64,000 nucleotides of DNA from assembly GCF_021166585.1 (NCBI RefSeq), contig NZ_JAJOZE010000008.1, positions 1-64,000 on the forward strand, read 5' to 3'. The stretch comes from Metabacillus kandeliae (GTDB lineage: Bacteria; Bacillota; Bacilli; Bacillales; Bacillaceae). Both the position numbers and the translations under genes were made by a program. Positions 44,691 to 54,098 of this stretch are shown here, one piece after another. Position 1 is the stretch's first letter. Each line of letters begins with the position of its first letter. The notes beneath the pieces were generated by a model. The model was not told the origin of the DNA. It saw only the letters and a list, made by a program, of their open reading frames with translations, and made no database searches.

Positions 44691-45818
44691 ATGCAGCTCC
44701 TCCCTTCCCTTGCACAGAAAATTATCGGGGAAGTTAAAAAACTTTTAAATGAAGATCTAATTATTGTGAACAGAGAAGGCGTTATCCTTGCCAGCACTGA
44801 TCCATCACGCATCAGCCGGTTCCATGAAGGGGCTGTCCTTTGCATGAAGGAAAAGCGCAATGTTGTCATTAGCAAGGAAGACGAGAAAACTCTCATCGGC
44901 GTGAAAGCTGGACTGAATCTCCCAGTTTTCTTTCAGCAGGAGGTCATAGGGGTAATCGGCATTACAGGAGAGCCTGGACATGTGCTTCCATTCGGCGAGA
45001 TTATCAGAAAAATGACTGAGCTTTTGATTCAGGAAAATTATTATTCCGAGCAGCTTCAGATGGAATCGAGGATGCAGGAAGCGTTTGTGTTTGACTGGCT
45101 GCAGCTGAAAGAATGGCCTCCTGCTTTTTTCAGCAGGGCGAAGCATTTAAATATTGAACTGGAAATTGGCCGCAGGGCTGTCCTTGCGGAGCTGAGCGGA
45201 AAGAAGACCATTTTCCAGCAGGATCTGTGGCAGCTTCGCCCTTTCCTTGAGGAGATGGATCTTGTTGTTCAATGGGGCAACGAAAGGCTCTTGCTTCTCA
45301 TTGACAACAGCCTCTCCAGAGAAAGCTTTGAAGAAAAATTAACCGGCATGAAGCGTTACATTGAAGAAAATTGGCAAGCAGCTGTTTCGATAGGGGCAGG
45401 ACAGCCGAAAGAAGCACACAGCATTCGGGAATCATTTGAGCAGGCAGAAAAGGCGCTTCACATTGCTCTTCGCACCCATTCTGTCATTTTCGAGGAGGAT
45501 CTCCGGCTCGATATTTGCCTTGATGCCATTCCATCAGAGGCAAAAAAAGAGTTTACTAAACGCGTGCTTGAGCCTGTCTTGAAAAATGAAGAGTTGCTTG
45601 CAACGTGCAGGATGTATTTTTCTCATCATTTATCAGTAAAAGAAACGGCGGAAGCCCTTCATCTTCATGTAAACACGCTCCACTACAGGTTCAGCAAGCT
45701 GAAGGAATTAACGGGAATCGATATAAAGCATTTTCCAGACGCGGTGGAGCTTTACCTGGCCTGTTATTTTTTAGAGGTATCTCCAAATTCCCGCTCCTTT
45801 TTAAAGGAATTACTGTAG
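44691..45818 (+). CDS. ysfB: CdaR/SdaR-family regulator (YsfB type)
   Basis: 375-residue activator: N-terminal sugar-diacid-recognition domain (LAQKIIGEVKKLLNEDLIIVNREGVILAS), a middle GGDEF-like part and a C-terminal HTH_30 (VKETAEALHLHVNTLHYRFSKLKELTGID). In B. subtilis ysfB precedes glcD-glcF. The neighbours here are the same, so glycolate or a related diacid is the likely inducer. ATG 44691 with GGAG 8 bases upstream; a GTG at 44682 is inside that site. Confidence 0.88.
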   Translation: MQLLPSLAQKIIGEVKKLLNEDLIIVNREGVILASTDPSRISRFHEGAVLCMKEKRNVVISKEDEKTLIGVKAGLNLPVFFQQEVIGVIGITGEPGHVLPFGEIIRKMTELLIQENYYSEQLQMESRMQEAFVFDWLQLKEWPPAFFSRAKHLNIELEIGRRAVLAELSGKKTIFQQDLWQLRPFLEEMDLVVQWGNERLLLLIDNSLSRESFEEKLTGMKRYIEENWQAAVSIGAGQPKEAHSIRESFEQAEKALHIALRTHSVIFEEDLRLDICLDAIPSEAKKEFTKRVLEPVLKNEELLATCRMYFSHHLSVKETAEALHLHVNTLHYRFSKLKELTGIDIKHFPDAVELYLACYFLEVSPNSRSFLKELL

Positions 45819-45892
45819 AAACATACATAGAACACGGCTCATGCATTCGCTAAAATAATAGGTAAAAGCTATTATGAGGCGGGTGTTTTTTT

Positions 45893-47305
45893 ATGATTCC
45901 AGAAGAGGCAAAAAAGAGGCTCATGGCGATCGCTGCTCCTGAAAACTACGAGGATTCGGCTGCTTCAAGGCTTGTTTACTCATATGATGCATCACCGCAG
46001 TTTCAGGCGATGCCTGATGGAGTTATTTCTCCAAGAAATACGCATGAAGTTTCGGAAATTGTAAAGGTTTGCAATGAATTTAAGATTCCGATCGTTCCTA
46101 GAGGCTCAGGTACAAACCTATGCGGAGGAACATGCCCGACAGAAGGCGGGCTTGTGCTTCTTTTTAAGCATATGAACAAAATCCTTGAAATTGATGAGGA
46201 TAACTTAACTGCAGCCGTTCAGCCAGGCGTTATTACGCTTGACTTAATCAATGATGTGGAAGAAAAAGGGCTGTTTTATCCTCCTGATCCAAGCTCTATG
46301 AAAATCTCCACGATCGGCGGCAATATTAATGAGAACTCCGGCGGATTGCGAGGCCTGAAATATGGCGTGACGCGGGATTATGTGATGGGTCTTGAAATAG
46401 TATTGGCTAACGGAGACATTATCCGGACAGGCGGAAAACTCGCTAAGGATGTTGCCGGCTATGACCTGACAAGGCTTTTTACCGGATCAGAGGGTACGCT
46501 TGGCATTATTACAGAAGCAATTTTGAAGCTGGTGCCAAAGCCGGAGTCAGTTAAAACAATGCTTGCCCATTATCAGGATATGGAAGCTGCAGCACAGTCT
46601 GTTTCAAAAATTATTGCTTCAAAAATCATCCCTGCCACGCTGGAGTTTTTGGATCAGCCGACACTGATGGTTGTAGAGGATTTTGCCAGAATAGGTCTGC
46701 CGACAGATGTAAAAGCTGTCCTGCTGATTGAACAGGATGGGCCCCTTGAAGTATCTGAAAGAGATATCGAGAGAATGGCTGCCATTTGCCGGGATGAAGG
46801 AGCAGTTTCCGTTGAAATTGCACAATCTGAAGAACACGCGCTGCAATTAAGAACAGCACGGAGGTCCGCGTTATCAGCCCTTGCACGCTTGAAGCCGACA
46901 ACAATCCTGGAGGACGCCACAGTACCGCGTTCCGAAATTGCAAAAATGGTCCGTGAAATTAACCTGATCGCTGAGAAATACGATGTTTCCATCTGCACGT
47001 TCGGGCATGCCGGAGATGGCAATCTGCATCCAACGTGTACAACAGATCTCCGTAATCACGAGGAGATGGAGCGCGTTGAGCAGGCGTTCAGCGATATTTT
47101 TGAAAAAGCCATACAGCTTGGCGGAACCATTACAGGAGAGCATGGTGTCGGCGAAATGAAGGCGCCGTACCTTGAATGGAAGCTTGGAAAAGAAGGCGTT
47201 GCTGCAATGAAGGGGATCAAGCAGTCATTCGATCCAAACAATATCATGAACCCTGGAAAAGTCTTTGCGAAGGAATCACGGAAACGGGTGGTGGTCACAT
47301 CATGA
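45893..47305 (+). CDS. glcD: Glycolate oxidase subunit GlcD (FAD-linked)
   Basis: 470-residue FAD-binding oxidoreductase: PCMH-type FAD domain with VPRGSGTNLCGG, PPDPSSM, NENSGGLRGLKYGVTRDYV and GSEGTLGI, then the FAD-oxidase C domain with FGHAGDGNLHPT and GEHGVGEMK. It oxidises glycolate (or another 2-hydroxy acid) and passes electrons to GlcF. ATG with GAGGCGGGTG upstream; overlaps glcF by 4 bases. Confidence 0.92.
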   Translation: MIPEEAKKRLMAIAAPENYEDSAASRLVYSYDASPQFQAMPDGVISPRNTHEVSEIVKVCNEFKIPIVPRGSGTNLCGGTCPTEGGLVLLFKHMNKILEIDEDNLTAAVQPGVITLDLINDVEEKGLFYPPDPSSMKISTIGGNINENSGGLRGLKYGVTRDYVMGLEIVLANGDIIRTGGKLAKDVAGYDLTRLFTGSEGTLGIITEAILKLVPKPESVKTMLAHYQDMEAAAQSVSKIIASKIIPATLEFLDQPTLMVVEDFARIGLPTDVKAVLLIEQDGPLEVSERDIERMAAICRDEGAVSVEIAQSEEHALQLRTARRSALSALARLKPTTILEDATVPRSEIAKMVREINLIAEKYDVSICTFGHAGDGNLHPTCTTDLRNHEEMERVEQAFSDIFEKAIQLGGTITGEHGVGEMKAPYLEWKLGKEGVAAMKGIKQSFDPNNIMNPGKVFAKESRKRVVVTS

Positions 47306-48630
47306 CAACAGCACAGGAACGAAAAGCGATTCAGCAGCAATTCAAGGACAGGATGGATGAAGACGAGCTGCTGAACTGCATGCGCTGCGGGTTCTGCCTC
47401 CCCTCCTGCCCAACCTATGTGGAATCCGGGTACAAGGAAAATCATTCGCCAAGGGGAAGAATTGCTCTGATGAAGGCTGTAGCAGACGGACTGATTGAGC
47501 CTGATGAAGATGTAGAACGGTCGCTCGACATGTGCCTCGGCTGCAGGGCATGCGAACCAGTTTGTCCGTCAGGTGTCAATTACGGACATTTGCTGGAAGA
47601 AGCACGGGCAGTGATCAATAGTAACAAAAAGCATTCCCTTCCTGTAAAAGCTGTTCGGAAAAGTGTTTTTGGCGGGCTCTTTCCCCACCAAAACCGAATG
47701 AGATATGCAACAGGGCTGCTCGGATTTTACCAGCGTTCAGGACTCCAGAAAACCGTACGGAAAACAGGGCTGCTGAAAGTGCTGCCTGACAATCTCTCTG
47801 CAATGGAAAAGGTGCTCCCTCTTGTTCCAAAAATGAATGTGATGAAAAACAGGCCAGAGCATTTGGAGCCTCATGGACAAAGGAAAAAACGCGTTGCCTT
47901 CTTTTCTGGCTGTCTGATGGACACGATGTTCCTTGAAACAAATAATGCAACAATGAAACTTCTCCAAATTGCCGGCTGCGAAATTGTGATTCCGAAAAAT
48001 CAGGCCTGCTGCGGCGCCCTTCATGGGCACAGCGGTGAAAAAGAAGGTGCTATTGCACTCGCAAAGCGGAACATCATGGCATTTGAGGACCTTAAGGTGG
48101 ATTACATTATCACAAATGCAGGCGGATGCGGTGCCTTCTTAATAGATTATGATCACTTATTAAGAGAAGACCCAGACTGGCATGACAGAGCCAAAGAGTT
48201 TTCAGCCAGCCTGAAGGATATTTCCTCTGTTCTTCTGGAGCTTGAGTTTGACAAGCTGCCATTAAAGCTGCCTGAGGTAACTGTTACGTATCAGGATTCG
48301 TGTCATTTAAAGAATGTTATGGGCACATCAGCTGAAATTCGCAGACTTCTGCACAGCATTGATGGCGTTGCTTACAAGGAAATGAAAGATGCCGACAGAT
48401 GCTGCGGCTCTGCTGGCATTTACAATATAGTGGAATCAGAAATGTCCATGCAAATCCTGGACCATAAAATGGTGCAGGCAAAAGCAACGGAAGCGGCTAT
48501 TATTGCTACTGCCAATCCAGGCTGCCTGCTTCAAATGAAGCTTGGCATTGAACGCGAGGGCCTGACTGGCAAAGTGAAGGCGGTTCATGTCGCGGATTTG
48601 CTGCTTGAAGCAGCGGAGGAACTAGTTTAA
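47302..48630 (+). CDS. glcF: Glycolate oxidase iron-sulfur subunit GlcF
   Basis: 442-residue iron-sulfur subunit: two 4Fe-4S motifs, CMRCGFCLPSCP near 30 and CLGCRACEPVCP near 79, then two cysteine-rich CCG domains with NQACCGALHGHSG and ADRCCGSAGIYN. It carries electrons from GlcD to the membrane pool. The ATG overlaps the glcD stop (ATGA); an open frame extends 126 bases further into glcD but is only the overlap. Confidence 0.92.
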   Translation: MTTAQERKAIQQQFKDRMDEDELLNCMRCGFCLPSCPTYVESGYKENHSPRGRIALMKAVADGLIEPDEDVERSLDMCLGCRACEPVCPSGVNYGHLLEEARAVINSNKKHSLPVKAVRKSVFGGLFPHQNRMRYATGLLGFYQRSGLQKTVRKTGLLKVLPDNLSAMEKVLPLVPKMNVMKNRPEHLEPHGQRKKRVAFFSGCLMDTMFLETNNATMKLLQIAGCEIVIPKNQACCGALHGHSGEKEGAIALAKRNIMAFEDLKVDYIITNAGGCGAFLIDYDHLLREDPDWHDRAKEFSASLKDISSVLLELEFDKLPLKLPEVTVTYQDSCHLKNVMGTSAEIRRLLHSIDGVAYKEMKDADRCCGSAGIYNIVESEMSMQILDHKMVQAKATEAAIIATANPGCLLQMKLGIEREGLTGKVKAVHVADLLLEAAEELV

Positions 48631-48671
48631 AAATGCAAGGGGCCTGACCGGCAGCTTGAAAAGTGAATGAA

Positions 48672-48880
48672 AGTACCGGTTTTCTTCTGCTTGGAAAGCA
48701 GGTCGCCGATATCGTGGAAAGTTCGCCGATATCCGGTAACAGGGCTGCTGTCTTATCTGCAAAACTGCTAAAAAATACGCCCAAATGCTCCAATATAAAG
48801 GACCAGACCAAAAAACCGGCTCTTTATTAACAAAAGTGCCGGTTTTCTTCTGCTTTAATCCAGATCGCCGATATCCATGC
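48672..48880 (+). repeat. Direct repeats with TCGCCGATATC phrases
   Basis: CCGGTTTTCTTCTGCTT occurs at 48676 and 48839, and TCGCCGATATC at 48703, 48723 and 48865. So a unit of roughly 40 bases is repeated at a distance of 162-163, and one phrase at 20 bases. Between them is non-coding DNA. It resembles the phrase-repeat blocks at 26.5 and 37.9 kb in period but has fewer copies. Confidence 0.65.
48811..48846 (+). terminator. Candidate terminator downstream of glcF
   Basis: AAAACCGGC / GCCGGTTTT stem across a 17-base loop, ending TTTTCTTC. It lies 180 bases after glcF and within the direct-repeat region, so it may be a chance product of the repeats. Confidence 0.45.
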
Positions 48881-48998
48881 ATTGCTTTATTGTACATCAT
48901 CAAATTCCAACTCCAAAGCAGGCTTTCCCGCTTTCTTTCAAAATTGCATTTCGCAATTTAACCAGCAAGAGCCCCGTCCCACGGAGCTCCTTCCTCTC

Positions 48999-50525
48999 TT
49001 AATATGGCTTCTTCTCTTTTCCTGTCTTCAAATCTACTACCTTTAAGGAATTCTTCGGCCGATCTACCGTATGGCTTGCAGGCGCCTGCTTTTTGTTTTC
49101 AATCCAGTCAACAAGCAGGTCAAACGATTGATGGGCATATGGAAGCAGCGGCTGCAGGCTTTGCTCCGGATCTGTCTGCTTATTCCATACAAGGCTGTCC
49201 ACATGGTTTCCGCCTTTAACCGTATAAAGCCGGTGCAGCTTTTCCTTGCCTGCTTTTTTGACAAGCTTATCATAGCCTTTCGCGTGAATATCCGGGAAAA
49301 TAAGCGAGTCAAGAGAGCCTGTGATGCTGATCAGGGGAACATCGATATCGCCTGTATTGGCAATCTCTTTAATATTCTTTCTGACGCTTTTCGGGCGTTC
49401 GCTATAATCGTAGTTTTGAAAGATGCTGTCATAGGTTCTGTCTCTTGTTCCGTCCGCTTTGAAATTCAAATAGTTTCTCCAGTCAATCCTTCCTGGGGCT
49501 GCTGGATCAAAGTGGTCTCTGTAAATATTCAGCGTGACAAACCAGTACACCTGGTCGTGATACGGCCATAACTTTTCCGATCCTTCCGGGAGACCCGCCT
49601 TGTGCATCTTCTTGATTGCTTTTTCTTTTTCTTTTCCCTCGCCGTAAATGGCTGCTTGGGCATTGTTGACGACAGTCGTCAAAGAACTGAGTAAGTTCGG
49701 TTCTTTTTCAGTCCAGAGAACACCTTCCCAGTCGACACCTCCGTCAAAAAGCCTTGCTTCTCCCGTTTTTTCGGGAGCATCGTTTTCAAGTGCATAGCGG
49801 ACAACATAGCCGCCGTTTGAAATGCCGATCGCATAGGTCGGGACTTTGTGGTGTTTGCTGACCAGCTTGCTGGCAGGATTGTGCTTGTCGTTTTTCTTAA
49901 TCAGCTGATCTGAATACTCTTCTGCCAGATAGCTCTGTGCCGCTTTTGTTACCTGCCTGAACCGCATGTGCCATTCGGCAACACTGTCATCTGGAGAAAC
50001 GAGAGCATTTTTCACCTTTGCAAAAGGATCGTTCGGGTCGCTTTCCCCTTGTGTTCCCTTATCGATCGCTGCAAAGGCATAGCCTTTCCCTAAAACATAG
50101 TCGCTGAACAAAAGATCTGTGGATGTTTCATTTCTTGTGGCTGGTATGCCGGCGGCGACAAGCTTTCCGTTCCATTGATCCGGAACACGGATAACAAACT
50201 TCGCATCATCGAAAGTCCCTGTTACCTGATGTCCTGTTACAGCTGCAGGCTTGTTCATGCTGTAATAGCCGGTGCCCTCTGCTGCATTCCCCCAATTGTA
50301 TGGGGCGAGTCCAAGGTTTCCATACAGCGTGGCCTGTTCGTATTGCTTCGGGTTTTTCGTTGTCAGCCAGCTCTCATTTTTTCCATTAAAATAGGTTTCC
50401 GTCACATCGTGAGCATTTCTGAACGGGGTCATCTGCATTTCTGCATTCGTCCTTTTTGTCATAACAGGGCTGAACGAAAAGAGCAGCGTTGAGCAGATAG
50501 AAAGCGCTATCATTTTTCGATTCAA
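48999..50525 (-). CDS. Secreted alpha/beta hydrolase
   Basis: 508 residues with a signal peptide ([20 protein letters not shown]) and an alpha/beta-hydrolase core. GISNGG holds the likely nucleophile serine, GSLDSLIFP and the histidine in KGGNHVDSL would complete the triad. The large insertion and size resemble tannase/feruloyl-esterase or hydroxybutyrate-oligomer hydrolase families, but I cannot pick one. TTG 50525 with AAAGGAGG 8 bases upstream. Likely an extracellular esterase. Confidence 0.78.
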   Translation of the reverse strand: MNRKMIALSICSTLLFSFSPVMTKRTNAEMQMTPFRNAHDVTETYFNGKNESWLTTKNPKQYEQATLYGNLGLAPYNWGNAAEGTGYYSMNKPAAVTGHQVTGTFDDAKFVIRVPDQWNGKLVAAGIPATRNETSTDLLFSDYVLGKGYAFAAIDKGTQGESDPNDPFAKVKNALVSPDDSVAEWHMRFRQVTKAAQSYLAEEYSDQLIKKNDKHNPASKLVSKHHKVPTYAIGISNGGYVVRYALENDAPEKTGEARLFDGGVDWEGVLWTEKEPNLLSSLTTVVNNAQAAIYGEGKEKEKAIKKMHKAGLPEGSEKLWPYHDQVYWFVTLNIYRDHFDPAAPGRIDWRNYLNFKADGTRDRTYDSIFQNYDYSERPKSVRKNIKEIANTGDIDVPLISITGSLDSLIFPDIHAKGYDKLVKKAGKEKLHRLYTVKGGNHVDSLVWNKQTDPEQSLQPLLPYAHQSFDLLVDWIENKKQAPASHTVDRPKNSLKVVDLKTGKEKKPY

Positions 50526-50605
50526 GCTTTTCTCCTCCTTTTGATTGGCGGGATATCTATTATTCTATAACCATTTTTTTACTTCCACATGGGTCATAGG
50601 CACTT

Positions 50606-50632
50606 AAAAACCCCCGGTGAACGGGGGCTTTT
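50606..50632 (-). terminator. Terminator of the lrp-lysE pair
   Basis: CCCCCG / CGGGGG stem with a GTGAA loop, 7 bases after the LysE-type stop; TTTTTA on the minus strand. Confidence 0.85.
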
Positions 50633-50638
50633 CTATCA

Positions 50639-51235
50639 TTATTTCATCCAGGATAAAACAGCAAGCAAGATAATCATCAGTCCGGCACTTTTGTTTACAA
50701 ATCCAAGATGTGCCGTCAGCCTGCTTCTGAAAATACTGACAAAGCAGCTAAGCAAAATCCACCAGAAGGCAGCACCAATCAAAACTCCTCCCACTAGCTG
50801 AAAAACGGTTGAAATCGTGTCTTCCCCCTGATGGAATCCTATCCCTGAAAACATGGCTGTAAAGTTAAGAATGGTTACGGGGTTTGCGATCATCAGGAGA
50901 AGCGTTGACAGGTACATTTGGAATAAGCTTTCCCCTTTTAGATTTGCCGCATATTTTGCCGGCTTCCTCACAAGTGTCTGCACTCCAATATACAAGAGAA
51001 AAAGGGTCCCGAGCACTTTTAAAATAGCCTGCTGCTGCAGCAAAAAAGCAGAAATGACTGAAAAGCCCAATGCGGCAACTGCAGCGTATAGTATATTGGC
51101 TGTAACTGCTCCAAAGCCTGTTAACAAGCCTGCCACCTTCCCTCTTTGCAGTACCCGCTGGATGCAGAGAAGTCCGATCGGTCCAATAGGAGCAGATACA
51201 GAAAAACCTAAAATGATACTCTTTAAAAATAACAT
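50639..51235 (-). CDS. LysE-family amino acid exporter
   Basis: 198-residue membrane protein with six hydrophobic segments; GFSVSAPIGPIGLLCIQRVL and MIANPVTILNFTAMFSG are LysE/RhtB signatures. ATG 51235 is used with AAGGAAG upstream; the frame continues 44 codons into the preceding gene without meaning. It lies 13 bases after the Lrp-type gene, a common pairing in which the regulator senses the exported amino acid. Not close to the LysE-type gene at 31995. Confidence 0.88.
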   Translation of the reverse strand: MLFLKSIILGFSVSAPIGPIGLLCIQRVLQRGKVAGLLTGFGAVTANILYAAVAALGFSVISAFLLQQQAILKVLGTLFLLYIGVQTLVRKPAKYAANLKGESLFQMYLSTLLLMIANPVTILNFTAMFSGIGFHQGEDTISTVFQLVGGVLIGAAFWWILLSCFVSIFRSRLTAHLGFVNKSAGLMIILLAVLSWMK

Positions 51236-51248
51236 TTTGCTCTTCCTT

Positions 51249-51716
51249 CTATGATGAAAATTTATGGGACTGCAGAGCAACCTCAGTGCTTTCTTTAATG
51301 GTATCCATGACGATCGTTGTTTTCGTCCTGATAATGCCAGGCAGACTTTTGATTTCATGGCTGACAACCCTGTCTAAATCCTTTGTGTTTCGGCAGCGCA
51401 CTTTCAGCAAATAGTCATCATCACCTGCAATATGGTGGCATTCCTGCACTTCTGCAAGCTTCTCGATCAGCGCCAGAAATTTCCCTCTATGCTCAGGCCT
51501 CTCCAGAGAGACCGCCACAAATGCGGCGAGATCGCAGCCGACACTTTCAGGGTCTACAATTGTGCTGAAATGCTTGATAACCCCCTGATCCATCAGCCTG
51601 CTGACCCTCTCTGCCGCCGCTGGAGCGGATAGCCCAATGCTTGCGGCGAGATCGGCCCATTTCATGCGGGCATTTTGAGAGAGCAGCTGAAGGATCTTTG
51701 AATCGTAAGGATCCAT
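51249..51716 (-). CDS. Lrp/AsnC-family regulator
   Basis: 155 residues: N-terminal HTH (MDPYDSKILQLLSQNARMKWADLAASIGLS) and the RAM ligand domain (DDDYLLKVRCRNTKDLDRVV). It probably controls the LysE exporter directly downstream in response to an amino acid. ATG start. Transcribed with the exporter, as the gap is 13 bases. Confidence 0.9.
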   Translation of the reverse strand: MDPYDSKILQLLSQNARMKWADLAASIGLSAPAAAERVSRLMDQGVIKHFSTIVDPESVGCDLAAFVAVSLERPEHRGKFLALIEKLAEVQECHHIAGDDDYLLKVRCRNTKDLDRVVSHEIKSLPGIIRTKTTIVMDTIKESTEVALQSHKFSS

Positions 51717-51783
51717 TTTACTTCACCTATTTCTATAAATAATATTACCTATTATACCTTTATAACTAAATCTCTTTCAAGGT

Positions 51784-51812
51784 AAAAAGCCATCCAATGA
51801 TGGACAGCTTTC
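51784..51812 (-). terminator. Terminator of the ABC-2 export operon
   Basis: Interrupted stem AAAGC-TCCA / TGGA-GCTTT around a TCAT loop, 8 bases after the last permease gene; TTTTTACC on the minus strand. Confidence 0.7.
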
Positions 51813-51819
51813 TTAACTC

Positions 51820-52965
51820 TTATACAAAGCTTCCGCCTTTGTTTTCCCTGCTGAATCCATAAACAGCAATCAGGAAAAACGCGGCAGCAAATGCCAGCAG
51901 GATAAGAAAATTTAAACCAAGGCTGCCAAGCGGGCTTCCCTGCTGCAGCTGGGAGATGGTCGTCAGCACCCACTTTTGCGGCAAAAAGTCAGCTGCTTTC
52001 TGGAGCATTTCCGGCATGATTTTTATCGGGAAAAAGCAGCCGCCAATCAGGCATGTTGGCGTGATAATTAAATTCTGCAGGGCGCTTGCGGCGTGTGAGC
52101 TTTTGGCAAACGCCGCAAATATGAGCGAAAGGCCAACTGATATGAAGGAAAACAAAAAGAGAATCAGGAACATCTCTGACACGGGGAGTCCTAAACGGAT
52201 ATGAAAAACATTGGTTAAGAAAAAGAGCGTGATCACAATCTGGGCAACCATGAAGATCATGTTGACGGCTATATTGGCCAGTACATAGGATTTCGAGTCG
52301 ATCGGTGCTGTCAGGAGCCTGAAATACGTGCGGCTCTCTTTTTCCTTCAGAATGAACTCTGACAGACTTCCCGCAGATATGAGCATAATCATGATCAAGT
52401 AGCCGATTGATCCTGCAGCCGTCATATCACTTGACTCCAGGCTGCTGATTTTCCCTGTGACTAGTTTGAGCGAGGATTGCTGATAGCTTTTCACCATTTT
52501 TTTTAATCCTGATTCATCCTGCGGCGAAGCTTTGGCAAAAGAAGTCAGAACATCCACATACTCATAGATTGGCCCTGTCAGGAGAGCGGTTGCCTGTTTC
52601 CCTTTCACGGAAAAGATTTCTATTCCAGCTGGTTTTCCCTCTGCAACGCTTTTCGAAAATCCTTTTTTAAGTATCACGGCAGCATCAATTGTGCCATCAG
52701 CGATCCGGCTATTCAAATCTGATTTTTTCACTTGGATAATGTTTACATTTTTAAGGCTTTTCACTCGATCAGCTGTCAAATTTGCAGCATACTGGCCATC
52801 TTCATTAATAACGGCTGCTTTAACCCTATCTTCTGAATTGCTTGAATGAGCAAGCACTGATAGGAGAATGCCGATGACCGGCAGACCGAGAAAAATCCAC
52901 ATTCCTTTTTTGTTGGCAAGGTGGGTTTTCAAAGCCCCTCTGATGAGCCACAGAATAGATGTCAT
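51820..52965 (-). CDS. ABC-2 permease, LnrN-like
   Basis: 381 residues: one N-terminal membrane helix, a large extracytoplasmic loop (about 40-180), then five or six C-terminal segments (ABC2_membrane_3 layout). It follows a similar permease by 2 bases and an ATPase, giving a heterodimeric exporter. Size and layout match YfiN/LnrN of the linearmycin-resistance exporter. Substrate inferred only by family. Confidence 0.82.
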   Translation of the reverse strand: MTSILWLIRGALKTHLANKKGMWIFLGLPVIGILLSVLAHSSNSEDRVKAAVINEDGQYAANLTADRVKSLKNVNIIQVKKSDLNSRIADGTIDAAVILKKGFSKSVAEGKPAGIEIFSVKGKQATALLTGPIYEYVDVLTSFAKASPQDESGLKKMVKSYQQSSLKLVTGKISSLESSDMTAAGSIGYLIMIMLISAGSLSEFILKEKESRTYFRLLTAPIDSKSYVLANIAVNMIFMVAQIVITLFFLTNVFHIRLGLPVSEMFLILFLFSFISVGLSLIFAAFAKSSHAASALQNLIITPTCLIGGCFFPIKIMPEMLQKAADFLPQKWVLTTISQLQQGSPLGSLGLNFLILLAFAAAFFLIAVYGFSRENKGGSFV

Positions 52966-52967
52966 AA

Positions 52968-54092
52968 TTAAATCCCCTCTCTTTTGCTCATCGCACCTGC
53001 TGAAATGGCGAGGAACAGGGCCGCTAATCCGATAAACAGCGAAATGACTGGAAGTGCCGCGGCTGCATCATTGTTGTAGACTAATTTCATGATGGCTGTA
53101 TTAGACCAGTGAAGCGGTGATAAATCTGTTACGATTTTTGAAAAGCCTTTCTCATTTCCAACTGGAAAGTAAGCTCCTCCAAAGAAGGAAGCCACCTGAA
53201 CCATAATCATTGAAATGGCCCGCTGAGCACCGGGGGTTTTCGTGATATAGCTTAATCCTAAGCCGAAGCTTACGGCAAAGAGGACTTCAGCCAGTATCAC
53301 CATCATGACGAGGCCGAAATGGCTGCCCCAATCTACTCCAAAGACATATTTGCTGAACAGGACGACAAGGAGAACGGCCAGACCGTTTGTCAGAAGGCTG
53401 CCAATGATTTTGCCGATAAAAATTTCAACTTTTGATACAGGTGCAGCCGCAAGCCTGATGGAAGTATTTCTCGTTCTTTCGCTTCTGATGAGAAAGCTTG
53501 CTGAGATACTGCCGTATAAGGCAATCATTGTTGTCATGGCAATGGCGTAGTAGTCCATAGACCCTGGCTGCCTGGAAGCGTTCAGAGCTTTTTCTTCTAT
53601 ATAATTGTGATGTGAATTCAATAACGTTGAATGAATCAGCTTCGAATCCTTTTTAGCTAATTCTGCAGCTGCCTTGTATTTCGTCAGAAACGAATTCAGC
53701 ACTCCTTGAACAACCCCGCTTTCGAGCTGCTGTCTTTCGTTTCCGAAATAGGTGATTCCTTTATCTGATACCTCTGCATAGCCCGCATATTTTCCATTTT
53801 CAATCGCTTTTTTGGCCTTACTGCTGTTATTTTCTTTGATGAAGCGAATACCGCTTTTATCTGTACTTTCAATAAGTCCCTGAAATGACTGAGAAAGCTG
53901 CCCTGATGCCTTATTCTGATAGAGCACCTCCACTTTCCCTAGAGAAAAATCGGTGTTGAATGCATTCGTGAGGGCGGATCCGAGTATAAGCATGAGAACA
54001 ATCGGAAAGGCGAGCATTAATACTAATGTCCTGACATCGCGAAAGCTTTGCTTGATTTCTTTTTGAGCAATTCTCCAAATATTCATGGCCAT
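52968..54092 (-). CDS. ABC-2 permease, LnrM-like
   Basis: 374-residue permease with the same layout as the next gene: helix near 20-40, extracytoplasmic domain, five C-terminal helices; SIRLAAAPVSKVEIFIGKIIG is the conserved coupling-helix region. It lies 6 bases after the ATPase. Partner of the adjacent permease. Confidence 0.83.
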   Translation of the reverse strand: MAMNIWRIAQKEIKQSFRDVRTLVLMLAFPIVLMLILGSALTNAFNTDFSLGKVEVLYQNKASGQLSQSFQGLIESTDKSGIRFIKENNSSKAKKAIENGKYAGYAEVSDKGITYFGNERQQLESGVVQGVLNSFLTKYKAAAELAKKDSKLIHSTLLNSHHNYIEEKALNASRQPGSMDYYAIAMTTMIALYGSISASFLIRSERTRNTSIRLAAAPVSKVEIFIGKIIGSLLTNGLAVLLVVLFSKYVFGVDWGSHFGLVMMVILAEVLFAVSFGLGLSYITKTPGAQRAISMIMVQVASFFGGAYFPVGNEKGFSKIVTDLSPLHWSNTAIMKLVYNNDAAAALPVISLFIGLAALFLAISAGAMSKREGI

Positions 54093-54098
54093 CCCTCC

